Origin: Gemmatimonadaceae bacterium | GTDB lineage: Bacteria > Gemmatimonadota > Gemmatimonadetes > Gemmatimonadales > Gemmatimonadaceae | Reading direction: 5' to 3' | NCBI GenBank assembly: GCA_020851035.1 | Contig: JADZDM010000004.1 | Span: 121,441-185,440, forward strand | Length of the DNA: 64,000 bases | In this document: positions 52,504 through 61,847 of the stretch, piece by piece | Position numbering within the stretch: position 1 is the first letter of the stretch | How the letters are laid out: every line of letters begins with the position of its first letter | Notes under the pieces: generated by a model | Database searches by the model: none | Seen by the model: the letters and a program-made list of their open reading frames with translations, nothing else | What the model was told of the DNA's origin: nothing | Position numbers and translations under genes: made by a program

Positions 52504-53001
52504 TCAGGACAGCTCGACGAGGACGGCGCCCTTCTGCACGGCCGATCCCACCACCGCGCGCACGGCGGTGACCGTGCCGGGGCCGGCGGCGCGCAGCTCG
52601 TTCTCCATCTTCATCGCCTCCATCACGATCAGCCCCTGCCCGGCCACCACCACGTCGCCCGGCACGACGCTCACGCGCACGATCATGCCGGGCATGGGGG
52701 CCAGCAGCGGCGACGGGCCCGCGGGACCAGCGGTCGCCGCGGCGAGGTCACGGATCGCCCGTGCACGGGCATCGAGTGCCTCGACGTGGTGCCGCTGTCC
52801 GTTCATCAGCAGCGTGTACTGCCCGCGCGCGCCGCGACGCGCCACGACGCGGTGGACCGTGTCGCCGATGCGCACCTGACGGATCGGCGACCCCGGGATG
52901 TCGGTCAGCGACGCGTCCACCGGCGCACCATCGAGCATCACGCCATCCGGCCCGACCTCCACCTCGTGCCGCGTCCCCTGCACTTCGACGACGTACTTCA
53001 C
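52504..53001 (-). CDS. Biotin carboxyl carrier protein of an acyl-CoA carboxylase
   Basis: This 165-aa protein has a beta-rich N-terminal region (about 1-90) and a C-terminal biotinyl domain. In the biotinyl domain, MEAMKMENELRAAG supplies the biotinylated Lys near residue 133, and PLLAPMPGMIVRVSV leads into the domain. It carries CO2 between the biotin carboxylase (54254-55768) and the carboxyltransferase (56890-58425). The N-terminal region resembles the linker/BT-like part of propionyl-CoA carboxylase alpha chains. The start is the GTG at 53001, overlapping the rlmD stop (GTGA), with GGAGGAG upstream. Confidence 0.9.
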   Translation of the reverse strand: MKYVVEVQGTRHEVEVGPDGVMLDGAPVDASLTDIPGSPIRQVRIGDTVHRVVARRGARGQYTLLMNGQRHHVEALDARARAIRDLAAATAGPAGPSPLLAPMPGMIVRVSVVPGDVVVAGQGLIVMEAMKMENELRAAGPGTVTAVRAVVGSAVQKGAVLVELS

Positions 53002-54257
53002 GCCTCCTCCCGGTCGATGGTGCACACGGTCTCGACATGCGCCGTCTGCGGGAACATGTCGAACGCCTTCACGTCGGTCACGCGCCAGCCGGCGCCGAGC
53101 CGCGCGATGTCACGCGCCAGCGTCGCGGGATCACAACTCACGTACACGACGCGCGCGACACCCGCTTTCGTCGCCGCGAGCATCGGGGGCACCGTGGCAT
53201 CGACGCCGGCGCGCGGCGGGTTCAGCACCACGACACCGGCCGGCAGCCCCTCGGGCAGCAGGTGCTCCACGCGGCCGGTGAGGACGCGCGAGAGGGGATG
53301 ATCGTGCAGGGCGGCGCCGGCGATCGCCGAGGCGTCCTTGTCGAGCTCGATCGCGGTCACGCGGCGGCCGTCGCGCAGCAGGCGCGCGGCCAGCGCCCCA
53401 CTGCCGGCGTACGCATCGACGACGGCGTCCGGCGCACGTGCCTCCACCTGCGCGACGACGTACGCCCGCAGGAGTTCCGCGACGGCGGGATTCACCTGCG
53501 CGAAGCTGGCTCCTGCCTCCTGTGCGGTGCGACGATCGTGGCGCAGCACGCGCACCTCGTCCGCACGCACCCACCAGACGGCGTCGAGGTCGCGCACGCC
53601 GGACACCAGCGCCTCGATGGAGGCCTGCTTCCATTGCGTGCCCCCTTCCACCGTGAGCGCCAGTCCGCCCACACCCAGCCGTCGCACGGTGACGCGCAGC
53701 GACGACGCGCGCGGCAGGTGCTCGGCCACCGTCATCACCTGGCGCCACCCCTCCATCACCTCGGGCATCGCGATGAGGCAGGTCCGCAGCTCGAACAGCG
53801 TGCCCGGTTCACCGGCGACGTGCATCCCGGCCAGCCAACCGCTCGGCCGCATGCGGTCACGCTGCAACGCGAGCGTGAGCGCGTTGCGGTATCCCCACGG
53901 TGACGGGCTGGCCACCACCGTGACGGCATCCACCGGCTGCCTGGCGATCCGGACGATGGCATCGCGCACGAGCTCGCCTTTCACGGCCAGCTGGGCCTCG
54001 TAGCGCAGGCCCTGCAGCTGGCAGCCCCCGCATCCGTCACCGTCGTAGTGCGGACAGGGAGGCGTCTCGCGGTCGGGCGACGCCGTCACCACCCGGGTCA
54101 CGCGTCCGCGCGCGAAGGTGCGCTGGCGCGTGAGCGTCACCTCGACCTCGTCGCCCGGCACGGCGCGCGGCACGAACACCACCATGCTGTCGTGCCGTGC
54201 GATCCCGTCGCCACCGGCGGCGATGCGCTCGATGGTGACCGTCGCCGACTCACTCAT
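52998..54257 (-). CDS. rlmD: 23S rRNA (uracil-5-)-methyltransferase, RumA/RlmD-like
   Basis: This 419-aa SAM-dependent enzyme methylates a uridine C5 in rRNA (or tRNA in the TrmA-like relatives). It has an N-terminal TRAM domain (about 1-58), then an Fe-S cluster site (CPHYDGDGCGGC plus a later Cys near residue 162). The Rossmann methyltransferase core includes VVDAYAGSGALAARLL. The catalytic Cys lies in VYVSCDPATLARD near residue 374. It sits between accC and the biotin carrier gene, with 4-base overlaps on both sides, although it has no known link to carboxylation. Exact target base is not assignable. Confidence 0.9.
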   Translation of the reverse strand: MSESATVTIERIAAGGDGIARHDSMVVFVPRAVPGDEVEVTLTRQRTFARGRVTRVVTASPDRETPPCPHYDGDGCGGCQLQGLRYEAQLAVKGELVRDAIVRIARQPVDAVTVVASPSPWGYRNALTLALQRDRMRPSGWLAGMHVAGEPGTLFELRTCLIAMPEVMEGWRQVMTVAEHLPRASSLRVTVRRLGVGGLALTVEGGTQWKQASIEALVSGVRDLDAVWWVRADEVRVLRHDRRTAQEAGASFAQVNPAVAELLRAYVVAQVEARAPDAVVDAYAGSGALAARLLRDGRRVTAIELDKDASAIAGAALHDHPLSRVLTGRVEHLLPEGLPAGVVVLNPPRAGVDATVPPMLAATKAGVARVVYVSCDPATLARDIARLGAGWRVTDVKAFDMFPQTAHVETVCTIDREEA

Positions 54258-55768
54258 GCCCGCTGCACTCCCTCGAGCCGTGCGGCACGCTGCCAGGCAC
54301 CGGCAAGCGCCTGCGCGGTTGCATGCGCCTGCGACGGCTTCACCGTCGTGCGGTCACGATCTGCGATGAGCGCTGCGGCGATCACGGCATCGCGCACAGC
54401 GGCGGACGGCGGCGTGGCGGCACCGAGCGCCGGCAGGCGCGCCTCGAGCCACTGGATGCTGATGTCGCCGCGGCGGAACTCATCATCCTCCATCATGCGC
54501 AGGTGAAACTCGCGCGACGTCTCCACCCCCTCGATCTCCAGCTCGAGCAGCGCCCGGTGCATCCGCGCGATGGCTGCGTCGCGCGTGCCGGCATGCACGA
54601 TCAGCTTGGCGAGCATCGGGTCGTAGAACAGCCCCACCTCGCTGCCGATCTCGATGCCGCCATCCCAGCGGACGCCGGGCCCGGTCGGCAGCTGCATCCA
54701 GTGCACGCGTCCGGTGGACGGCAGGAAGCCGTTCTGGAAGTCCTCGCTCGTGATGCGGCACTCGATCGCCCAGCCGCGCGGCACGATCAGCTCCTGCACG
54801 AACGGGAGCCGCTCCCCCGCGGCGACGCGGATCTGCCACTGCACGAGGTCGATCCCGGTCACGAGCTCGGTCACCGGGTGCTCGACCTGGATCCGCGTGT
54901 TCATCTCGAGGAAGTAGTAGTTCCCGTCGCGATCGAGCAGGAACTCGCAGGTGCCGGCATTCACGTAGCCGGCCGCCCGGGCTGCGGCCACTGCCGTCGC
55001 GCCCATGCGGGCGCGCAGCTCCGGTGACACCGCCACGCTCGGCGCCTCCTCGATCATCTTCTGGTGCCGGCGTTGCACGGAGCAGTCCCGTTCCCCGAGG
55101 TGCAGCATCGTGCCGTGCATGTCGCCGAGCACCTGGATTTCCACGTGGCGCGGCCCCTCGATGTACTTCTCGACGTAGACGGCGTCGTCACCGAACGCGT
55201 TCAGTGCCTCCCGCTGCGCGGAGGCCAGCGCGCCGGCCAGCTCGTCGGCGGCGCGGACGATGCGCATGCCCTTGCCGCCGCCACCGGCGGCCGCCTTCAG
55301 CAGCACCGGGAACCCGAACTGCGTCGCGACGTCGAGCGCCTCCGCGGCATCCCGGAGGGCGGCCGTGGTGCCGGGAACCACCGGCACGCCAGCCGCGACG
55401 ACCAGCGTGCGCGCCGCCGTCTTGCTGCCGAGGGCGGCGATCGCTTCCGCCGGAGGCCCCACCCACACCAGTCCGGCGTCGCGCACCGTACGCGCGAACC
55501 ACTCACGTTCCGAGAGGAAGCCATACCCGGGGTGGATCGCCTGGGCGCCGGTGCGCCGCGCGGCCTCGATGATCCGCTCCCCGAGCAGGTAGCTCTCGGC
55601 GGCCGGTGCCGGTCCGATGTTGACCGCCTCGTCTGCCTCGCGAACGTGGGGGGCGGTGGCATCGGCATCGCTGTAGACCGCCACGCTGGCGACACCGAGT
55701 TCGCGACAGGCGCGGATGACGCGGAGGGCGATCTCGCCACGGTTGGCGACGAGCAGTTTCGTGATCAC
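54254..55768 (-). CDS. accC: Biotin carboxylase subunit of acetyl-/propionyl-CoA carboxylase
   Basis: This 504-aa protein carboxylates biotin using ATP and bicarbonate. The ATP-grasp P-loop AAAGGGGKGMRIV is near residue 163, the active-site stretch EMNTRIQVEHPVTE near residue 286, and KLLVANRGEIALRVIRA at the start. The core ends near residue 445. About 60 residues follow (including the AAALIADRDRTTVKPS region), which single-subunit AccC proteins lack but which resemble the start of the linker in larger alpha chains. The start is a GTG at 55768. The adjacent carrier and carboxyltransferase genes suggest propionyl- or mixed acyl-CoA use. Confidence 0.92.
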   Translation of the reverse strand: MITKLLVANRGEIALRVIRACRELGVASVAVYSDADATAPHVREADEAVNIGPAPAAESYLLGERIIEAARRTGAQAIHPGYGFLSEREWFARTVRDAGLVWVGPPAEAIAALGSKTAARTLVVAAGVPVVPGTTAALRDAAEALDVATQFGFPVLLKAAAGGGGKGMRIVRAADELAGALASAQREALNAFGDDAVYVEKYIEGPRHVEIQVLGDMHGTMLHLGERDCSVQRRHQKMIEEAPSVAVSPELRARMGATAVAAARAAGYVNAGTCEFLLDRDGNYYFLEMNTRIQVEHPVTELVTGIDLVQWQIRVAAGERLPFVQELIVPRGWAIECRITSEDFQNGFLPSTGRVHWMQLPTGPGVRWDGGIEIGSEVGLFYDPMLAKLIVHAGTRDAAIARMHRALLELEIEGVETSREFHLRMMEDDEFRRGDISIQWLEARLPALGAATPPSAAVRDAVIAAALIADRDRTTVKPSQAHATAQALAGAWQRAARLEGVQRA

Positions 55769-55862
55769 GGGCGCGGCGGTCGGGGGAGTCGCGCGCCGGC
55801 CTGGCACGCGGTCAGATCGGGAACTTAGCGCGGCCCGGGCACTTCGGAGCCTCCAACGCAAC

Positions 55863-55892
55863 AGCGCCGCCCCGGCGAACCGGGGCGGCGCT
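55863..55892 (-). terminator. Strong terminator after the PEP-CTERM gene
   Basis: A perfect 13-bp GC-rich stem with a 4-base loop lies 25 bases past the PEP-CTERM stop on the - strand, followed by GTTGCGTT. It should isolate this gene from the accC-rlmD-carrier unit, which then needs its own promoter in 55769-55862. I could not identify one there. Confidence 0.75.
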
Positions 55893-55917
55893 GCAGGGTG
55901 GGTGGGCCGTTACCGGC

Positions 55918-56625
55918 TCAGACCGAGCGACGACGGCGGGCGATCATGCCGAGGCCGAGCAGCCCCGTGCCGAGCAGGGCATACGTGGACGGCTCAGGGA
56001 CCACCGTGCCGACGGCGCGGACCATGAACTCCTGCCCACCACCGAGACCGTTCGCGGTGTTCACGTCGGTCACGACGGCCCAGCCGGCCAGGTTCACCTT
56101 GGTCAGGTCGGCCAGGCTCACCTTCGTCAGCCAGCTCATGACGTTCGAGTTCAGCGCGGCGCTCGGCTTGCCACTGCCGATGTTCCAGATCGCGCCCTGG
56201 ATCCCGGCCCACTCCGACACGTCCGCCGTAGCGAAGTTGTCGACGAGCCACGCCATCTGGACGTACTTTGTGAAAGCGGAACCGCCACCCAGAACCTGAC
56301 CCTGACGCGTCAGGAGGCCGATGTCGGCAGACGAGCTGGACAGCAACGTAACATTGACGTTGTAGTTCATGCCGTTGAAATAGCCATTGTCCAGATCGAC
56401 GCAGAAGGCCTGGACGAGCGTCTTGGCGAACATGTTGAACTGAAGGTCGAGCGGTCCGATCGGCTCGCGGATGCCTTCTGCATACGTCGCTTCCGGCGCA
56501 GACAGTGGCGTGTTGATCGTCACGTTCGTGTTCGTCACGTTGCCGGGCAGCGCGAGCTGGGCGGCAGCGGTCTGCGGGGCTGCGAGGAGGGCTGCGGCCG
56601 CGACGGCGGCGAACAGTCTGCGCAT
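55918..56625 (-). CDS. PEP-CTERM sorting domain protein, secreted
   Basis: This 235-aa exported protein has an N-terminal signal peptide (MRRLFAAVAAAALLAAPQTA, cleaved near AAAQ). Its body of about 185 residues is rich in Asn/Thr/Ser. It ends with the PEP-CTERM tripartite signal: VPEPSTYALL, a hydrophobic helix, and a basic RRRR end. Exosortases recognise and cleave this signal. No exosortase gene is in the window. The body contains AFCVDLDNGY and WLVDNFATAD, reminiscent of other PEP-CTERM proteins of unknown role. The ATG at 56625 is set by the signal peptide. Confidence 0.9.
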   Translation of the reverse strand: MRRLFAAVAAAALLAAPQTAAAQLALPGNVTNTNVTINTPLSAPEATYAEGIREPIGPLDLQFNMFAKTLVQAFCVDLDNGYFNGMNYNVNVTLLSSSSADIGLLTRQGQVLGGGSAFTKYVQMAWLVDNFATADVSEWAGIQGAIWNIGSGKPSAALNSNVMSWLTKVSLADLTKVNLAGWAVVTDVNTANGLGGGQEFMVRAVGTVVPEPSTYALLGTGLLGLGMIARRRRSV

Positions 56626-56889
56626 GAGGTTCTCTGGCTGGAGGGATCGCCGGGGTACCCACCACGGCGTACCACACACATCAGCAGGTATCGGGCCAAC
56701 GGCCCGGTCTGCTCGAAGGGAGACGCGCAAGTCTCATGAGATCAACACATTAGGAGGTCCACATCATATGCCGGCGCAGTTCGCCAGCCTGCGGCTGAGC
56801 CCGGAACTGTTGCCCGGGCGCCACAAAAGGTGCCGCAACCCCTGTTCGATGTGGAGTCGCTGCAACAGAGGCAACGGCGCCACAGACCG

Positions 56890-58425
<1,536 letters not shown>

Positions 58426-58432
58426 GGGGACG

Positions 58433-58438
58433 AAGGTA
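58433..58438 (-). promoter_or_regulatory. -10-like box of the carboxyltransferase gene
   Basis: TACCTT on the - strand ends 7 bases before the ATG at 58425, which points to a leaderless or nearly leaderless mRNA. No good -35 is visible at the expected distance. Confidence 0.4.
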
Positions 58439-58508
58439 GCCCGCCCCGTGCGTGCGGGCGAGCAGCCGCTGGTGCCGCGGGCGGCGGCCGGCGTTTGATT
58501 GCGGGCGA

Positions 58509-59612
58509 ATGCGAGTCCTCCTCACCGGCGCCCGCGCGCCAGCGACCCTCGAGCTGGCCCGACTCTGCAGTCTGGCGGGCCACGAGGTGCACGTTGCCGA
58601 CACCGCGCGCTGGCACATCTGCCGGGGGTCGCGTCGGATCGCTGGCGTGCACCGGCTTCCGGCTCCCAGGCGCGGCCATCAGGCCTACGCCGCTGCCCTC
58701 GGCGCGCTGGCTGCGCGGCTCGACCTCGACGTGGTGGTGCCGACCTGCGAGGAGATCTTCCACCTGGCGAGCATCAGGGAGGAGGTGCCGGGGCTGCGGA
58801 TCGCCTGCGACAGTGCGGAACGACTCTTAGCGCTTCATGACAAATGGCGCTTCATCGGCCTCTGCGAGGCCGCCGGCCTGGCGGTGCCCCGGACACGGCT
58901 GCTGGATGCCGGCGTGCCCGCCGCCGGACCAGGGGCAGGCCGGTGGGTGCTGAAGCCTCGGTTCTCCCGCTTCGCGACACGGGTGCAGGTGGTGGCGGGT
59001 GGTGCGGCGCTGCCCTACCTCGCCGGCGACCTGCCTTCACGCTGGGTGGCGCAGGAGTTCCTCGACGGACCGGTGCTCTGCTCGTGGAGCGTCGCGCAGG
59101 CGGGCCGGCTCCGCGCCCACGTCACCTACGCCGTGGACGAGACGGCCGGCCCGCACGGCGCGGCCATCGCCTTCCACACCGTGCATCACACCGCCGTGCG
59201 GGCCTGGGTGGCGCAGTTCGTCGCCGCACATGCGCTCGATGGCCAGTTCGCGTTCGACTTCGTGGACCACGCCGGCGGCTTGCGCGCGATCGAGTGCAAC
59301 CCCCGACTCACCAGCGGCATCCATGGATTCCGGGGATTGCCCGGCGTGGTGGCGTGCCTGCTGGAGGGCAATGCCGGCCCGGACGACGCGATCCTCGAGC
59401 CACCGGCAGGCCAGCGGTTCCGAAGCCGGCTGGCACTCTCCGCATTCCGCCGTCCGTCTCGCGCCGGCGCCGGCCTGCTCGATGCCCGCGACGATCCGTG
59501 GCCGCGCCGCCTGCAATGGGTCGCATGGGCGGACCTGTTCCTGCGCGCCGCCATCGCCGGTGACGATCCACGGCGGTACAGCACCCGGGACATCGAGTGG
59601 AACGATGACTGA
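58509..59612 (+). CDS. ATP-grasp domain carboxylate-amine ligase-like protein
   Basis: This 367-aa protein has the ATP-grasp fold. An N-terminal Rossmann-like preATP-grasp part begins [19 protein letters not shown]. The ATP-binding Lys is in [14 protein letters not shown] near residue 160. The hinge region reads [15 protein letters not shown], and the metal ligands lie in FAFDFV and [15 protein letters not shown] near residue 265. Such enzymes ligate a carboxylate to an amine, or carboxylate a substrate, using ATP. The substrate cannot be read. It overlaps the next gene by 8 bases, so the two proteins are likely made together. The ATG at 58509 starts the conserved part. Confidence 0.82.
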   Translation: MRVLLTGARAPATLELARLCSLAGHEVHVADTARWHICRGSRRIAGVHRLPAPRRGHQAYAAALGALAARLDLDVVVPTCEEIFHLASIREEVPGLRIACDSAERLLALHDKWRFIGLCEAAGLAVPRTRLLDAGVPAAGPGAGRWVLKPRFSRFATRVQVVAGGAALPYLAGDLPSRWVAQEFLDGPVLCSWSVAQAGRLRAHVTYAVDETAGPHGAAIAFHTVHHTAVRAWVAQFVAAHALDGQFAFDFVDHAGGLRAIECNPRLTSGIHGFRGLPGVVACLLEGNAGPDDAILEPPAGQRFRSRLALSAFRRPSRAGAGLLDARDDPWPRRLQWVAWADLFLRAAIAGDDPRRYSTRDIEWNDD

Positions 59613-60678
59613 GCCGATGGCGCTCGCTGCCGACGCGCTGTGGGCACCCCTGGTCGATGCGGGCACGCAGTGGTGCGCGCCGAACGTCCACGCCGATGCG
59701 GCGTGGCTCGATGTCGGAGGGCAGCGCTGGCGGGTGGCCGTGACGAAGGCGGTGCCTGGCAACAGCTACGTGGTCAGCGCCGCGGGACAGTACCTCGACT
59801 ATGCCCGTGAGGAAACGCGGCGGATTCCGTCACGCGCGAACCGGACGGCCTCGCGGGGATTGCTGGCAGCGGTTGCGCCGGTGGTGCGGGCGCTCGACCC
59901 GGTGGTGATCCTCGACGCGCTGCCCGTGTCGACCGTGCTGCACCCGGTGCGGCCCGCCGACGCATGGCACGACGCGCTGGCGGCCGCACGTGCCTCGTTC
60001 CCGTCGCAGCCGGTCATGGTCCGGTCGCTCGATGCCGTCGCGTCGCGCGGGACGCTGGAGACACTGCGGGCACTCGGGATGGCGCTCATCCCGAGCCGTA
60101 TCGTCTTCCACCAGGATCCAGGCCCCGACGCGTTCTGGCAGGCGCGCAACCTCCGGCACGATCTTGCCCTCCAGCGGCGCGCCCCGATGCCATGCCGCGC
60201 ACTCACGCCGGGCGATGCGGCGCACATCGAGTCACTCTACTGGCAGCTCTATGGCGACAAGCATTCCCGGCTCAACCCGCGCTTCACCCGGCAGTGGCTG
60301 GCGCACGGCATGACCGCTGGCGTATTCGAGGGCGAGGGAATCGAGCACGACCGTCAGCTGGTGGGGGTGTACCTCTCATACACGATCGGGGGCGTCATGA
60401 CGAACCCGGTCTTCGGCTACGACACATCATTGCCGCAGCCACTCGGGCTCTACCGCAGGCTGGGCGTGCTGGCCTTGCAGGCCGCGCGACGCAAAGGCCT
60501 GGTGTTGCACGCGTCGAGCGGCGCCCCGGCGTTCAAGGCCACGCGTGGTGGCGCGCCATCGATCGAGTATCACGCCGTCGATCTTCGCGGCGTTCGCGGG
60601 GTGCAACGGATGGCGTGGGAAACCGTGCTGCGCATTGCCCGCGCAGTCGGCCCAGCCATGATGCGCCGCGCGACCTGA
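59605..60678 (+). CDS. GNAT/FemAB-like acyltransferase candidate, partner of the ATP-grasp gene
   Basis: This 357-aa protein is not a member of a family I can name with certainty. The C-terminal half reads like a GNAT/FemAB-type domain: PGDAAHIESLYWQLYGDKHS, a beta strand region GVYLSYTIGGVMTNPVFGY, then ARRKGLVLHASSGAPAFKAT with a following RGGAPSIEY. The N-terminal 150 residues may be a second, degenerate copy of the same fold. It has no signal peptide or membrane helix. Its ATG overlaps the ATP-grasp stop by 8 bases. Together they look like a two-enzyme tailoring pair, but that is inference. Confidence 0.55.
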   Translation: MTEPMALAADALWAPLVDAGTQWCAPNVHADAAWLDVGGQRWRVAVTKAVPGNSYVVSAAGQYLDYAREETRRIPSRANRTASRGLLAAVAPVVRALDPVVILDALPVSTVLHPVRPADAWHDALAAARASFPSQPVMVRSLDAVASRGTLETLRALGMALIPSRIVFHQDPGPDAFWQARNLRHDLALQRRAPMPCRALTPGDAAHIESLYWQLYGDKHSRLNPRFTRQWLAHGMTAGVFEGEGIEHDRQLVGVYLSYTIGGVMTNPVFGYDTSLPQPLGLYRRLGVLALQAARRKGLVLHASSGAPAFKATRGGAPSIEYHAVDLRGVRGVQRMAWETVLRIARAVGPAMMRRAT

Positions 60679-60706
60679 ACGCGTGGCCCCTGCGCGCACC
60701 TCCCGG

Positions 60707-60712
60707 TACCTT
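60707..60712 (+). promoter_or_regulatory. -10-like box of the first secreted paralogue
   Basis: TACCTT ends 6 bases before the ATG at 60719. It is identical to the verified-looking -10 of the ptsN-like gene. A -35 at 17 bases is not convincing. It suggests a separate, leaderless transcript from inside or just after the GNAT-like gene. Confidence 0.4.
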
Positions 60713-60718
60713 CCGCGA

Positions 60719-61240
60719 ATGACCTCGCTCCGCCTGCACCTTCGCTTGCTGGTCGCGGCTGGTGCGATCGCCACCAGCACCTCCGCCATGCACGCCCAGG
60801 CGGCCGACTCGCTGGGCACCACCGGCGGGCTGAGTCTTGGCCTCAGCGGCCTGCGCAGCGGTGACGGCACCACGGTCCGCGCGGACGTGATGTGGGTCGG
60901 TGCGGAAATGAACGACGGCGTCGGCCTGCGCCTGCTGCGCCAGGGGTTGGCGCCACGCGCGCACGGGTATGCGGCCATGCTCGTCATCGGCGGGCCGCCG
61001 CATGACCGCCTGGGCTGGGCGCGCATCGACTTCGGGCTGGGCTACGTGGGCCAGCAGTCCGACCGGGACCTGCGCTTCCTGAAGCGCCATGGTCTCGGGG
61101 CCGAGTTCGCGGCGACGATCGCGCCGCGGCGGTTCGGGATCGTCAAGCCGGAGCTGAACGGCTGGGCGGTGGTCGGAACGTCGGCGCAGTTCCTCGGCGT
61201 GTCGCTCGGCGTGCGCATCCTGGATCCGCGCGGGCGCTGA
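60719..61240 (+). CDS. Secreted protein of unknown function, paralogue 1
   Basis: This 173-aa protein starts with a signal peptide (about residues 1-27, cleaved near HAQA). The rest is beta-rich with a mid-region of alternating hydrophobic residues (WARIDFGLGYVGQQSDRD). The C-terminal third, PELNGWAVVGTSAQFLGVSL, matches the protein encoded next to it. I recognise no family. It could be a small periplasmic or outer-membrane beta protein. It lies 40 bases after the GNAT-like gene. The ATG at 60719 is set by the signal peptide and the -10 box; an ORF extension to 60683 is not conserved. Confidence 0.75.
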   Translation: MTSLRLHLRLLVAAGAIATSTSAMHAQAADSLGTTGGLSLGLSGLRSGDGTTVRADVMWVGAEMNDGVGLRLLRQGLAPRAHGYAAMLVIGGPPHDRLGWARIDFGLGYVGQQSDRDLRFLKRHGLGAEFAATIAPRRFGIVKPELNGWAVVGTSAQFLGVSLGVRILDPRGR

Positions 61241-61260
61241 GCCGCTGTCCGGAGGTCGCG

Positions 61261-61288
61261 TTGCGTTCCGAATCCGGGCGCGTACGTT
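61261..61288 (+). promoter_or_regulatory. Promoter of the second secreted paralogue
   Basis: TTGCGT (61261-61266), a 16-base spacer and TACGTT (61283-61288) lie in the gap between the paralogues. TACGTT ends 7 bases before the ATG at 61296, so the mRNA may be leaderless. Confidence 0.5.
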
Positions 61289-61295
61289 GTCTCGC

Positions 61296-61841
61296 ATGAC
61301 GCGCCTTCCCCAGCTGACGCGATGCCTCGCCGCTGTACTCGCGTGCTCGGCGGCCATCGCCATGCCCGTCGCTGCGCAGAACGCCGACAGCAGCGCCACG
61401 ACGACCATTGGCGACGAGTCGAGTGACAACCCGATCCGGATCGGCATCTCCGGGCGGGCCGGGCGTCACGGTACGGCGATCTGGGTGGACGCCCTTCTGA
61501 TCGACACATTGAGCTTCGGGATCCAGGGGATGACGCAGCAGCTCGGCCCCTCGACGCGTGTCTACGGCGTGGCGTGGACGCTGGGTACCATCGTCGACGC
61601 CCCGAACTGGCGCTGGCTGCGCTTCGAGATGGGCATGGGTGCGTACGGACAGACGTCCACCAAGTCGCTGCACTGGTATCAGCGCGCTGGCCTGGGCTAT
61701 GTCGCTGGCGTCACGGCGGCGGCCTTCCGGAAGGGGCCACTGACGCCGGAACTCCATGGATGGGCCGTGCTGGCGACGAATACGCAGTTCGCCGGTGCAT
61801 CGGCGGGGCTGCGCGTCTCGGCGAGCGCGTTCCTGCGATGA
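61296..61841 (+). CDS. Secreted protein of unknown function, paralogue 2
   Basis: This 181-aa protein has a signal peptide (about residues 1-28, cleaved near VAAQ) and a beta-rich body. It is related to the preceding gene product: PELHGWAVLATNTQFAGASA aligns with PELNGWAVVGTSAQFLGVSL, and RFEMGMGAYGQTSTKSL aligns with RIDFGLGYVGQQSDRDL. The pair looks like a tandem duplication that has diverged. I recognise no named family. The ATG at 61296 is preferred; a TTG at 61287 overlaps the -10 box. It converges on dinB with a 6-base gap. Confidence 0.75.
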   Translation: MTRLPQLTRCLAAVLACSAAIAMPVAAQNADSSATTTIGDESSDNPIRIGISGRAGRHGTAIWVDALLIDTLSFGIQGMTQQLGPSTRVYGVAWTLGTIVDAPNWRWLRFEMGMGAYGQTSTKSLHWYQRAGLGYVAGVTAAAFRKGPLTPELHGWAVLATNTQFAGASAGLRVSASAFLR

Positions 61842-61847
61842 TCCGCC

